A DNA stretch of 64,000 nt from G965216255 sp965216255 (lineage in GTDB: Bacteria; Bacteroidota; Rhodothermia; Rhodothermales; Bin80), in contig OZ244148.1 of NCBI GenBank assembly GCA_965216255.1, positions 2,232,001-2,296,000 on the forward strand, read 5' to 3'. Shown in pieces: positions 17,883 to 27,379 of the stretch (position 1 is its first letter; the number at the start of each line of letters is the position of its first letter). The notes beneath the pieces were generated by a model. That model was not told the DNA's origin and did not search any database. It saw only the letters and a program-made list of their open reading frames with translations. A program made the position numbers and the translations under genes.

Positions 17883-19284
17883 GCCCATTTAACAACGAAG
17901 TGCAACACTTGATTTGGATGACAGCGCGCTAGCAAGCGCGTATTCATCACGCTGATTACATGTGAGCGAGATGATGCCGGTACGCTCCGTTAAGACTTCA
18001 TTGGAGGGTATCAAATGGCGACGGGCTATCATCATCTTTCCTATGAGGAAAGGTGCCAGATTCACGCATTGAGGAAGCGAGCTGATTCGCTGCGCGAGAT
18101 TGCGCGACAGTTGGGTCGCTCGCCATCGACGATCAGCCGGGAGTTGCATCGCAACAGCGGAGGTAGGGGCTACCGGTATCAACAGGCTACCCGCTTGGCC
18201 AGCGGGCGGCGGAGGAAGGCATCGTTGCGTCCACGGAAGATGACTGAAGCGATGTGGTCTCTTGTGCGTGAGAAGCTCGCCCTGCACTGGAGTCCAGAGC
18301 AGGTCTCGGGTCGACTTCGTCGTGATGGTGTCGTTTCGGTAAGCACCACATGGATTTACAGGCATAGCTGGGCGGACCGAGCGGCTGGCGGATCGTTGTA
18401 CAAGCTGCTGCGTCGCCGTGGTAAGCGGTACAACAGGCGTAACAAGAGCGGTGCTGGGCGCGGCCTGATACCGCACCGTGTAGACATCAGCGAACGTGAT
18501 CCCATTGTAGAGCAGAAGACGCGGATAGGCGACTGGGAGGTTGATACGATCATCGGGGCGAAACAACAGGGAGCACTGGTATCCATGGTCGATCGCGCCT
18601 CGAAATTCACGTTTCTTGAGCACGTTGCGTCAAAGGCTGCGATCGGGGTCCGCCATGCGATCATAGGTTGTCTCAGTCCGGTAAAGGACCGGGTACTTAC
18701 TATCACGGCGGACAATGGCAAGGAGTTCGCTCATCATCGCCAGATCGCCAGCGCGCTTTCCGCATCGTTTTACTTTGCGAGGCCATACCACTCCTGGGAG
18801 CGTGGTCTGAACGAGCACACCAACGGCCTGGTGCGAGAGTACTTCCCGAAGGCAACCAACTTTCACACGGTTGAACCGGCAGCGGTGAGGCGGGTGCAAG
18901 CGCAATTGAACAACCGTCCGCGCCGATGCTTGGCCTACCGCACGCCGGCGGAGGTTTTCCTTCCTGCACTAGAGGGCGTGGCAGCCTCCGCGTCCATGGT
19001 CTGAGTCGGGTCGTCGCCAGAAAGACCCATAGACCATTGTACCATGTTCGGGTGACATCATGCGTGCCTACACGCAGGGGAAGAGCCATGCTCGCCCGTC
19101 GGCATTGGCTGCCTCAAAGGTCAAGGAGCGCGAATTTCTTCGGCCAGCAAGCAGCTTCTTCTCCGGTCGGGCTCCGCCCTCCCTCCGAAGAAGCTCGTTT
19201 TCCGCGTTACCTGTGCTATCTTCTGTCTCTACTCAGGGGCATACTACCTTGTCTACAGTTGTTGCACTTCGGACTTTAATTGGC
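17883..19284. mobile_element. IS30-family insertion sequence
   Basis: A core inverted repeat, cgaagtgcaaca at 17896-17907 and its complement tgttgcacttcg at 19260-19271, is perfect over 12 bp and extends imperfectly outward (ggcccatttaa and ttaattggcgc). The element carries one transposase gene at 18015-19004 and about 260 non-coding bases after it. It has landed directly upstream of the FAD-oxidase operon, in divergent orientation. Outer boundaries are approximate, and a short target duplication could not be fixed. Confidence 0.75.
18015..19004 (+). CDS. IS30-family transposase
   Basis: 329 residues, full length for IS30. The N-terminal helix-turn-helix is clear: HLSYEERCQIHALRKRADS and IARQLGRSPSTISRELHRN. 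The DDE core has IGDWEVDTIIGAK (first Asp), TADNGKEFAHH (second Asp) and YHSWERGLNEHTNGLVREYFPK with the catalytic Glu, the most diagnostic block of the family. The C-terminal LNNRPRRCLAYRTPAEVF is also standard. A Shine-Dalgarno-like ggagggt lies before ATG 18015. The frame is intact, so the element may still be mobile. Confidence 0.9.
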   Translation: MATGYHHLSYEERCQIHALRKRADSLREIARQLGRSPSTISRELHRNSGGRGYRYQQATRLASGRRRKASLRPRKMTEAMWSLVREKLALHWSPEQVSGRLRRDGVVSVSTTWIYRHSWADRAAGGSLYKLLRRRGKRYNRRNKSGAGRGLIPHRVDISERDPIVEQKTRIGDWEVDTIIGAKQQGALVSMVDRASKFTFLEHVASKAAIGVRHAIIGCLSPVKDRVLTITADNGKEFAHHRQIASALSASFYFARPYHSWERGLNEHTNGLVREYFPKATNFHTVEPAAVRRVQAQLNNRPRRCLAYRTPAEVFLPALEGVAASASMV

Positions 19285-19443
19285 GCACATAAATGCAAAG
19301 TCGATGTTCGAAGGCAGACTTATGTGGTTCGTAAGCTCTTGATTCTTTTTTGGTTATACGGGAACATCGTAGTAGCTTTTGCGGTTCGAATACCGAATCA
19401 TAAATACGCTCAAGGTGAACCTCATGGCCTCCAATTCAGTAGA

Positions 19444-21355
19444 GTCGACGGGCGGCGCGTTACTCCCATTAGGAACACGTTTCCGCCCGCCGCTCATCAA
19501 ACCGGACGTGCAGAATTACCGCATCCGGCTTTCAGACAAGATCATGTTTTCGCCCACGGAAGGCCCTTGGTCGTTGGGTCAAGGCATATCAAGCCATACT
19601 TCTTGTATAGCTCTTCGTGTGGGAAGCGCGCCCACCCCCCGGACTGAACCTTGTGCTTGCGACAGAGCCACTGGCGAATCCGCTTCTTCATGTGTGCATC
19701 TATGCCTGCATAGGCGGGATTGACTTGTCCAAGTCGGAAGTAGTTGGCCCATCCGGTCGATAACCAGTTAAGGCGTGTTACCATCTCCTCTATGGACAGC
19801 AGTCCGTGCCTTGCCGCCGTTTGCTCACTGATCCTGCGGCATATGCTCTGGACACTCTTCTTGCTCGGGCGAGTCCCTATATAGGATCCTCTGCCGCCCG
19901 GACGAAAGTTGCGCCCAATCCGGTACCCAAGGAACTCAAACGGTTCTTCGGGGCACCGGACGCATCGGGTCTTCCTTGCGTTGATCGGCAGTTTCAGCCG
20001 TTGCATTATGGTCTCCACCGCTTCCAGCATCGCTGTACCATCGGCCTTTCCGAGTACCACAAAATCATCGGCGTAGTTCACGATCGACACTTGGAAGCGC
20101 CGGGCATAGCCCAGCCGCTTCCAGGCAATGAGAAAGCGGCGCATGTAGGCGATCGGCGATCGCCTGTGTTACTCAGCAAGGGAGAGATTGGCGCGCCTTG
20201 CGGCGTACCCTTTCCTTCCTTCCGAGCCCGGTTCGTCAGGCGTTTGCCTGCCTTACCGTCATCTTCCACTACCGGCATCACCAGCCATGACTTGATGAGT
20301 TCGAGCATCCGACCATCGCTGATGCGACGCGCCAGAGACTTCATCATCTTATCATGCGGTATCTCACCAAAGTAGTTCGACAGGTCCGCATCAACCACTT
20401 CCCGGCGGCCCGTATTTACGAGCCTGTGAACGCGATTGACCGCTTCCTGTGCGCCACGTCCCTTCCGATAGGCATATTGCTCCTCTTGTAAATCCGCTTC
20501 AAAGATCGGCTCTAGCACCAGCATTGCCGATGTCTGCGCGACCCTGTCACGAATACAGGGAATGCCTAACGGCCGGAACTTGCCTGGCTGCTTCTTCGGG
20601 ATCAGTACCTGACGTACCGCACGCGGTTTGTACGTACCATCCCTTAGATCCCGCGCCAGTTCCCCCAGCCATCGATTTATGCCGTGCGCTTCAATGTCTC
20701 GAAACGTCTCTCCATCCACACCGGCACTGCCGCCGTTACGGCGTACTTGTTGCCAGGCTGCGAATAAGAAATCCTTCCTCCATACTTTATCACACAATGC
20801 ATGGAAACGACGCTTGGGGTCTTCCTTCGCTTTGACATGTAATACGCGCTGGAGGTCCCGAACTGATTCTGATCCTGTTAGACTTGCGTCAGTAACCATT
20901 GCCTTTCCCCCTTTGCGTATTGCTCTTGAATGAGGGTCCCTTTCCTCGACGAGCATTACCCCGCGTCACAGGTACTACGGACCCATCCGCCACCCTGACG
21001 GCCCAATCTGTCCCTTGCGGGAAATCGGTTGGCTTACGTGTGCCTCCGGCAGGGCTTCCCGTGTTGCTACTTTTCCCATCTTGCATGCATGCCAGTGCCA
21101 CTACCCCGGCGGAAGTAATCTGGTGCTTCTGTCGTTCTCTTCCCAGACTACCGGCGGCCTTCCCCTTACCAACGGAGGGTCGGCTTCCGCATTGCATGTT
21201 TCGAGGCCTGCTCGGCATTCACTACGCGTTCCGGCCTGCAGGCTCGCTGAATCGCCTAATCGACCCTTTACCAAAGTGCTTCAGCTCATGTTGTTACCTC
21301 CATAAACCGCTTGGCCGCTACTAGCTGGAGCGACAGTTACTAGGTGGGATTCGCA
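19444..21355 (-). mobile_element. Group II intron (probably bacterial class C)
   Basis: On the minus strand a reverse-transcriptase gene (20899-19542) is followed by a typical group II domain V at 19531-19499 (AAGCCGGATGCGG, TAAT loop, TCTGCACGTCCGGTTT), then a domain VI-like hairpin (ggcgggcg paired with cgcccgtc) and a probable 3' end, GAC, near 19444. Upstream of the gene the RNA contains gggtgcgaatcccacctagtaactg and ccagctagtagcggcc, the kind of domain I sequence seen in these introns. The 5' splice site is not fixed: it lies between about 21352 and 21382. Absence of an endonuclease domain in the RT and the adjacent hairpin-TTTT point to class C, whose introns insert after terminators. 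Confidence 0.8.
19542..20899 (-). pseudogene. Group II intron reverse transcriptase/maturase, frameshifted
   Basis: From ATG 20899 the protein has RT motifs in order: GGSAGVDGETFRDIE, RPLGIPCIRDRVAQ, LQEEQYAYRKGRGAQEA, VVDADLSNYFGEIPHD and GTPQGAPISPLLSN. The frame is then lost, and after about 14 extra bases with a gatcgcc direct repeat (20144-20172) it resumes with YMRRFLIAWKRLG and the catalytic YADD in SIVNYADDFVVLG, then the maturase domain X (RLNWLSTGWANYFRLG) and a short C-terminus. No HNH endonuclease domain is present. Normal length is about 440 residues. The frameshift falls between the PQG and YADD motifs, so the enzyme is inactive unless the extra bases are an assembly fault. Confidence 0.8.
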
Positions 21356-21369
21356 CCCACTAGGGAAAA

Positions 21370-21386
21370 GCGCCTTATCACGGCGC
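21370..21386 (-). terminator. Terminator-like hairpin next to group II intron
   Basis: Read on the minus strand: gcgcc, loop gtgataa, ggcgc, then ttttccc. A 5-bp GC stem followed by four T is a weak Rho-independent terminator shape. It lies directly upstream of the group II intron, where class C introns usually insert, but it could also be part of the intron 5' end or of the flanking IS. Confidence 0.4.
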
Positions 21387-21397
21387 AGGCTGGACAT

Positions 21398-22799
21398 GTG
21401 TTGACGGCGCCCTTCAATAAGTCAATAAAAGTCACGGGGCACCATTCGGAAAAGTTAACCTCCGATGCCGGAGTCCTCCTGCTGCAGTCGCTCTTCATGC
21501 TTACCGGCCTCACAGCTCGCCTGGAATCGGTCCTGAGCGATTCCCGCATTCCGGGGCGCATTACGCATCGCTTTGATGAGCTCTTGCAGTCTGTCTTGCT
21601 GCTCTTGGCGCAGGGCAGGATGCGCCAGCGTGATATGCGTCGTTTGCGCCATGGGGCGGCCATGCGCCCCGTCGCCTCAATGAAGGAAGGGATGGGTGGG
21701 CTCAAAGACGGCAAGCCTTTGGCCTCACAGCCTACCATTTCCCGACTGTTACGTAGGCTGGGCACAAAGAAGAACCTGGCCAGATTGAGCCATTTCGTCA
21801 CCACCTTTGCCATGGAGCGCCTCCTGCATGCCAGAGGCGGCAAGCGCTACGATACGCTGGTCATGGATATAGACGGGTTGCCTGTGGATGCCCATGCTCG
21901 GCAGCAGGGCAGTGCCTATAACGGGCACTACAAGCGCAACATCTTCCTGCCTCTTATCGCCAGTTGTGCGGAAACCGGCGACATGCTGGGCGCCACGCTG
22001 CGTCGTGGCAATGCGCATTTCGTAAACGACTGCTACAACTTTATCAAGAAGATCGCTCTCAGGCTGCGAACGGATGTGGCCCGGAAGGTGATCGTGCGGT
22101 TGGACGCGGCCTTTAACAGTGGAGCGTTATGCAGTAAGCTGGAGCGGATTTGGATTGGCTACATAATGCGCCTGAAGGAAAACGACGTCCTGGCGGCAGT
22201 GGCCGAGCCCTATTGGTCGGGCGTACAACCCGAAGAGGAACAGTGCTATGCAATACCGCGCCCTGTCTTGGGAGCGCGAGCGGCGCGTCGTGTTGGTGGT
22301 GCTGCCGAATCCCGGGGAACTGTTCCCCGAGCACTTCTATCTGCTTACCGATCAGCACGAGCACGCCTACTCGGCGGAGGAGCTCCTGCATCTTTATCGC
22401 AGAAGGGGTAAGGCCGAAGCCCACATGGGAGAACTAAATCAAGCCTGTTCCATGGCGCTGTCGTCGTCGCCACGCCCCAAGACCCATTACCGGGGCCTAC
22501 CTATTCCACGGAAAGAGGAAGCTAAGCCGGAAGAAACGCCGTTTTACGCGCACAATGAAGTCCTGCTGCAGCTTTACCTGCTTGTGTACGAGGTGCTACA
22601 CCTGGGTCGCTGCACAATGAAGCAGCCGGGAGCACGGCACATGCACTTGAAGACGTTTCAGAAGGAGGTCTTGAAGGTTGGAGCGCTGATAGTGCGGCAC
22701 GCACGTAACATCGAAATCCGGATAGCCTTCAGCGCCGTAGCGCTCTGGCGACAGTTCTGGGGGCGCTACCAGCAGCTGACATGGGTTACCTTGGAATGA
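21398..22799 (+). pseudogene. Second IS1380-type transposase, frameshifted
   Basis: From a GTG at 21398 the translation reads VLTAPFNKS then HHSEKLTSDAGVLLLQSL, the IS1380-type opening, followed by GKRYDTLVMDIDGLPVD (catalytic Asp region), GHYKRNIFLPLIASCAETGDM, VARKVIVRLDAAFNSG and RIWIGYIMRLKEND. Near 22225-22250 the frame shifts; the second part has SWERERRVVLVVLPN, FYLLTDQ, LLHLYRRRGKAEAHMGELNQ (the acidic/K-containing C-terminal catalytic region), and ends MGWRQ-like near 22799. It belongs to a distinct subgroup from the copy at 6846. The start is uncertain because the group II intron abuts it in the opposite orientation. I found no clear terminal repeats. Confidence 0.75.
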
Positions 22800-23064
22800 G
22801 GCCGTGCCGCGCTCGTTAGCGCAGCATCGGTTCTGGACTGTACGGGCTTATTCAACGGCAGAGGTACGTCTTCACGGTACGCCTTTGCCTCGAAAACAGG
22901 CCATTCGCGGGGCTCATTGCCCTGCATCCACGCCAAAACCAGCTTTGCGGCAGGCTCCACGAAGATACTGCTGCCTTACAACAGAATGTACCACTTCCGA
23001 CAGCCCCTCTTGCTTTGTCTACACCTGCTATACTTTTGGCTGGTGAATAATCCGGGTTAACAGC

Positions 23065-23648
23065 GTGCAGGTCGATCTTCGGTATAATAGCGGATATCTG
23101 GCCAGCTACGATACCGAAGGCCAAGTGCGCTGGGCAAGAGAGGTTGACGCTTTTCTACCCCACGTCAGTGGGTCGGGGGGCATACACGATGTTGTGGCCC
23201 GCGGGGATCGGGTTTACGTTTCCGCGGGAACGCCGCACGGCATTTCTGAAACCCCTCGATGGGACAACCCTGGGGGCATTTTGATAAACAGATACGACTC
23301 GCACGGGGATTCTCTGGGTGTAATCGTGCTGGGAGAGGTTGCAGATCGCAAGCAAGCCGCTCTGTGGCCCGGCTACATTGATGGCATTGGCTTTGACCTT
23401 GACGGAAACATGTATATCGGAGGAGCCTTCGGTGATACACTGTTTCTGTCTCCAGACATAATACTTGCCCCAATAGAGCCGGCAGAGGACATATCGGCTG
23501 AGCGTGCAGATTTGTTTGTTGCCAGCTACACAAAGGAGGGCGAAGTCCATTGGGCTCGGCGTGTCGGCGGAGAGGGCTCGGACCGGCTCGGCGGAATGTA
23601 CGAGAACGCTTTTGTCGTAGATGCGTCAGGTAATACCTACTTGCCCTC
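23065..23648 (+). pseudogene. Beta-propeller (SBBP-type) secreted protein, N-terminal remnant
   Basis: The translation has repeated short strand-turn units typical of SBBP/PQQ-like propellers: YLASYDTEGQVRWAREVDAF, YIGGAFGDTLFL, LFVASYTKEGEVHWARRVGG and VVDASGNTYL. The frame enters IS3 sequence at about 23645; the continuation LGGTFGPNTVFGEG is found at 25275. The 5' end is also abnormal: no signal peptide precedes it and a stop lies just upstream, so the beginning of the gene is missing, presumably lost when the preceding transposon inserted. Intact relatives are secreted or cell-surface proteins of Bacteroidota. Confidence 0.7.
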
Positions 23649-23767
23649 TGTGCCAATAACAAGTGGGATAGTTCAATACATTAATAGTGTAGCCGCGGTG
23701 GGGTTCATGCGGCAAGACTGGTCAGGCGATTCAGCCTAACCAATCCATCATCAAACCCCCATACATC

Positions 23768-24217
23768 ATGGAAACTAACCGCCCTTTGACCACCAATGGA
23801 ACCGCGGAGGTCCCCCCGACCGAGGTGGCTTGTAAGGCCAAGCGCCGCAGGTTCAGCGCCAGTTACAAGCTGCGCCTGCTGAAAGAGGCCGATGCAGGCG
23901 TCAAGCCTGGAGAGGTCGGCGCACTTTTGCGCCGGGAAGGCATCTATTCATCTCATCTGGCGCAGTGGCGCAAGCAGCGTGAGCGTGGAAGCCTTTATGG
24001 TTCGACGCAAGCCGGTAAGGAGCTGCTTGCCAAGGACGAAGAGAACAGGCGGCTACGCAAGGAGCTCAATCACTCCCGGCGTCGGCTGGAGAAGGCCGAA
24101 GCCATCATAGAGGTCCAAAAAAAGTCTGTGCACTGTTTGGCATCAGCAGCCAGACCGAGGCCGGGCAGCCATGAAGAAAATGGCAACGGTACTGCGTCTG
24201 GTCATGGGCACGAGTGA
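23768..24217 (+). CDS. IS3-family OrfA (helix-turn-helix)
   Basis: The product has the IS3 OrfA layout: a helix-turn-helix region (KRRRFSASYKLRLLKEADAG; VGALLRREGIYSSHLAQWRKQ) and a C-terminal leucine-zipper/coiled coil (KDEENRRLRKELNHSRRRLEKAEAII). At 24117-24123 there is a run of seven A. In the annotated frame the protein continues to 24217 with an unconserved tail; shifted by -1 at the A run it ends KKVCALFGIS... and stops at 24174 in an ATGA overlap with the orfB start at 24171, which looks like the natural end. The A run could be a slippage site or a simple indel. Confidence 0.75.
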   Translation: METNRPLTTNGTAEVPPTEVACKAKRRRFSASYKLRLLKEADAGVKPGEVGALLRREGIYSSHLAQWRKQRERGSLYGSTQAGKELLAKDEENRRLRKELNHSRRRLEKAEAIIEVQKKSVHCLASAARPRPGSHEENGNGTASGHGHE

Positions 24218-25219
24218 GGCTTGCCGGCATGTGGGGATCTCTCGCGCCTCCTACTTCAGAAGCCGGCATCCGGTGGTGCCGCGGCCGAAGAGACGCCGCA
24301 AGAGCAGGCGTCGGTTGTCAAGCGGGCAGAGATTCGTGCGATACTGAACTCGGATCGCTTCCTGGACCTGCCTCCACGCCAGATCTGGGCCACGCTTCTG
24401 GATGAAGGCAACTACGTCTGTCACTGGCGCACCATGTATCGTATCCTCCATGAATACCAGGAGATACGTGAGCGCATAAATCAGCGCATACATCCTACTT
24501 ACACGAAACCGGAGCTATTGGCTTGTGGTCCGAACCAGCTGTGGACGTGGGATATCACCACACTTCGGGGCCCCAAGAAGGGCATGTATTACAAGCTGTA
24601 GGTGGTCCTGGATGTCTTCAGCCGCTACATAGTGGGCTGGACTATAGCCCCCTATGAGTCTGCCGCGCTGGCGAAGGATCTCATCACGGATACCTGCGCA
24701 CGCCAGAACGTAAAACCAAACCAGCTGGTCATCCATTCGGATCGCGGCCCGGTCATGGCCATTAAGACGTATGTGCAGCTTTTGGCGGACCTGGCAGTGG
24801 AAGGCTCCTACAGCCGTCCGTATCGCTCCAATGATAATCCCTATTCGGAGGCGCACTTCCGCACGGCGAAGTACCACCGGACGTACGAGGTGCGGTTCGG
24901 CTCCCTGGAGGACGCCCGCAACTGGGCGCAGCATCTCTTCCAGTGGTACAACAACGAGTTCTACCACACAGGCATCGCGCTGATGCACCCGTCGACGCTC
25001 CATTACGGCAAGATGCGCGAGGTGTGGCAGCACGTAATGCAGGAGGCCTATGCTCAAGAACCGGAGCGATTCATTCGAGGCGCCCCCAAGGTAGCGCGGC
25101 GGAAGGTATGGATCAACAAGCCGGACGATCCTCAGGCTGCGGAGAAGATCGTTGGCGAAAGGTCCGGCCGGCAATCCCGCAACTTCGTACTCAAACGCGA
25201 CCAGTACCAAGCAGTATGA
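24171..25219 (+). pseudogene. IS3-family OrfB transposase with frameshift and amber codon
   Basis: The rve-type integrase core is recognisable: LDLPPRQIWATLLDEG, WRTMYRILHEYQEIRERI, LWTWDITTLRGPKKG (first Asp), LDVFSRYIVGW, LVIHSDRGPVM (second Asp), SRPYRSNDNPYSEAHFRTAKY (catalytic Glu region) and WYNNEFYHTGIALMHPSTLHYG. Two lesions break it. Near 24280-24300 the frame that starts MKKMATVLRLVMGT shifts to the frame of the catalytic core. At 24599-24601 a TAG replaces the Tyr normally found in the KLYVVLDVFSRY block, and the frame stays open after it to 25219. Probably inactive. Confidence 0.85.
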
Positions 25220-25274
25220 ACTCCGCCCGCTACCCTAAATTAGAGACGAATCTGTCTCACTTTTTATTGGCACA

Positions 25275-26287
25275 TACCGCTTGGGGGGTACTTTTGGTCC
25301 GAACACCGTCTTTGGCGAAGGCCAGCCGAATGAGGAAGTAATTGCCGACAATGTACACGCCCTGGTCTGTCTTGATAGTGAAGGCCACCTCCGATGGGTA
25401 CGCACGAAAGAAGAGTTGGGAGTTATAAACGAAAGGTATTTTGGGTATGATCTGGTTCCAGTTCGCCAGATCGCGGTAGCCAACGATAGTAACCATTTTG
25501 CGATCTGGGCACCAACCAATTCTATAACCATAGGCGACACTATCTTTGCAGACCCCGGGTGCTGCGGCATCGCCCTAGTGAAGTATGATGAGGATGGCAC
25601 AATTGTCTGGGCGCGTCATCTGCGCGGCAGCGAAGAGAGCGCTCCTACCCTAAGTTTGGCCACGGATCGCCGGGGACACGTCTATGTCGGTGGTGCTTTT
25701 CGCGGAGCCAGCCTCGAGATTGAGGGCGTGGTCCTGGCCAATTACACTCCGAACGACTACAAGGCGGATGGATTTGCAGCGCATTATGACAGCGATGGCA
25801 ATCTGGTGAGAGCCATTCATCTTTCGGATCGCGAGAATGAATGGATACGGTCGGTGGCTGCCAGTCTGTCAGGCGATTTCTATGTTGTCGGTTCTTTGAG
25901 CGGACCAAACATCACTGTGACAATTGGCAACTACAATTCGCCCCCGACTACCGGTCAGGTCACCATGTTCCTTGCAAAATTTGGCGCTACATCGACGGCG
26001 CGAATACCGCAGGCCGGCATAGTCGAGCGATTGGAACTGGGTGCCAATTAGCCCAACCCTTTCCGAAGCGCGACGACCATCACGTACACCAACCGGTACA
26101 GGGCAGGGTAAAGCTGACCGTGTACGACGTATTTGGGCGGGAACTGGCCGTGCTCGTGGACGAAAGGCAAAGTGCCGGATCGCATTTCGCACGGCTGGAT
26201 GCGTCAGCGTGGCCAAGCGGCGTATACCTTTATGGCCTGGAGGCAGGGAATAATTTCGCAACGGGGACCCTGATAAACCGGAAGTGA
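25275..26287 (+). pseudogene. Beta-propeller protein, C-terminal remnant with T9SS sorting domain
   Basis: Continues the propeller gene interrupted at 23644: LGGTFGPNTVFGEG, LVCLDSEGHLRWVRT, IALVKYDEDGTIVWARHLRG, LATDRRGHVYVGGAF, AAHYDSDGNLVRAIHLS and MFLAKFG. After LELGAN a TAG (26049-26051) replaces the Tyr of the conserved NYPNPF start of a type IX secretion sorting domain; PNPFRSATTITYT follows in frame. About 45 bases later a one-base loss shifts the frame, and VKLTVYDVFGRELAVLVDERQ ... SGVYLYGLEAGN ... LINRK ends the domain. The intact protein would have been exported by Sec and then the T9SS. Confidence 0.8.
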
Positions 26288-26474
26288 TCCACGGACGCGT
26301 GACTGCATCCCGGCCCAATCAACCGCTTGCGCTGGCACGGGAAAGACCGGACAAGAGCGCCGAAGTAACCAGGCAGGGAAGGCTTGGCGCATGAACACAA
26401 TCCGGCGTTTTTCAAGGCACGGTACGCCATCTAGAACAAGCAATTCGCGGCCGCAGAGCTCCGATACAAAGACA

Positions 26475-27220
26475 TCCCAGCGTAAACTTCAGGCGATTGG
26501 GAAACGTGGTCAGCAGCGTGATCTTTTCGACCTCGCGTCTGGAAGTGATGTCGATTACCGATATGGTGCTATCGTTTACGTTGATTACCCACACCTCACT
26601 GCCATCCGGCGAAATATCCAGTCCTTCCGCACGCGAGCCTGTGGGGTAATCGTCTGAGTCCGGTCCCTTTCCCGGCCGCGGATTCGGGGTTGCTCCGTCA
26701 TGTTCGACTTTTCAACTATGACTACAACTCAGGCCGACATGCTGGTGACAAAGATCTTGGTTGCGTCCTTCGAGAGGGCCAGCATGTGGGCGCTCGGTAT
26801 TCCGGTGCCGAGCACCCAGTCTATTTCCTTTTTGGTCGGATCGTAGCGGCCGATGGTGCGGGCCGTCTGGTTGGCGAAGTAGAGTTTGCCACCGGCCATC
26901 GCCAAACTGTGTATCTTTCCCATCGGTCGCAGGTTAATCCCTTCCTCCTGCCTCTGCGCTGCAAGGTTGATGACCGTCATGGCTTCGGCACGCGAGTTCG
27001 AAACGTAGGCGTACGTGCCGTCGGTGGCCACTTCATGTGGGCTCGGATTAGCCGGCACGTGCGCTATCACGACCAAAGAAGTTAGGGCGACAATCGCCAG
27101 CGATGCACCGCTCTTTTCTCCTACAAAAAGGGCGGAACTAGGAGTTGCTTGCGCCACAACCGAATCGGCAATCAAGTTGGATGCCAACAGAAGGAACATG
27201 GCTATCGTGCGAGAGCTCAT
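26475..27220 (-). pseudogene. YVTN-family beta-propeller protein relic
   Basis: From ATG 27220 the product starts with a signal peptide (SSRTIAMFLLLASNLIADSVVAQA) and YVTN-type repeats: SALFVGEKSGASLAIV, PHEVATDGTYAYVSNSRAEA, MTVINLA, LYFANQTARTIGRYD and LALSKDATKIFVTSMS. A TGA near 26729 and a frameshift follow. The second frame carries GSRAEGLDISPDGSEVWVINVNDSTISVIDI, RREVEKITLLTTFPNRLKFT, then similarity ends near 26475. Intact YVTN proteins are periplasmic seven-bladed propellers; here at least the last blades are missing. It faces the equally broken SBBP gene tail to tail. Confidence 0.7.
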
Positions 27221-27379
27221 CTTGCCAGGAGTCTGTTGAATTCGAAGTAGAGAACGCGAGGACCGAGTAGCCACAAGAAAAAACCAACCGTATTTCGGAG
27301 AAAGTCCATGCCTCGTAGCCGGCACCTTGCCGCACAGGCCGCTTTTGCCGCGACACATAAAACCGAGGAATAGAGCATG

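Larger units (their letters stand above)
23644..25274. mobile_element. IS3-family insertion sequence within the beta-propeller gene
   Basis: Left end tgtgccaataacaagtgggatagtt (from 23649) matches the reverse complement of the right end, tgtgccaataaaaagtgagacagatt (ending 25274), with few mismatches. The host gene reads ...GNTYL before and LGGTFGPN... after the element, confirming an insertion. A second left end of the same family occurs at 44878-44927, identical at 41 of 50 positions and including ccctc ahead of tgtgcc, so the true boundary is probably 23644. orfA and orfB overlap in the IS3 arrangement. No clean target duplication is visible. Confidence 0.8.

Noticed and set aside
21340..21361. 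tRNA T-arm-like gtgggtgcgaatcccac
   Set aside because: No acceptor, D or anticodon arms surround it; it fits domain I of the group II intron.
7920..26051. Genome-wide reassignment of TAG to tyrosine
   Set aside because: Several intact, recognisable genes in the window end in TAG at the expected place, so TAG is a working stop codon.
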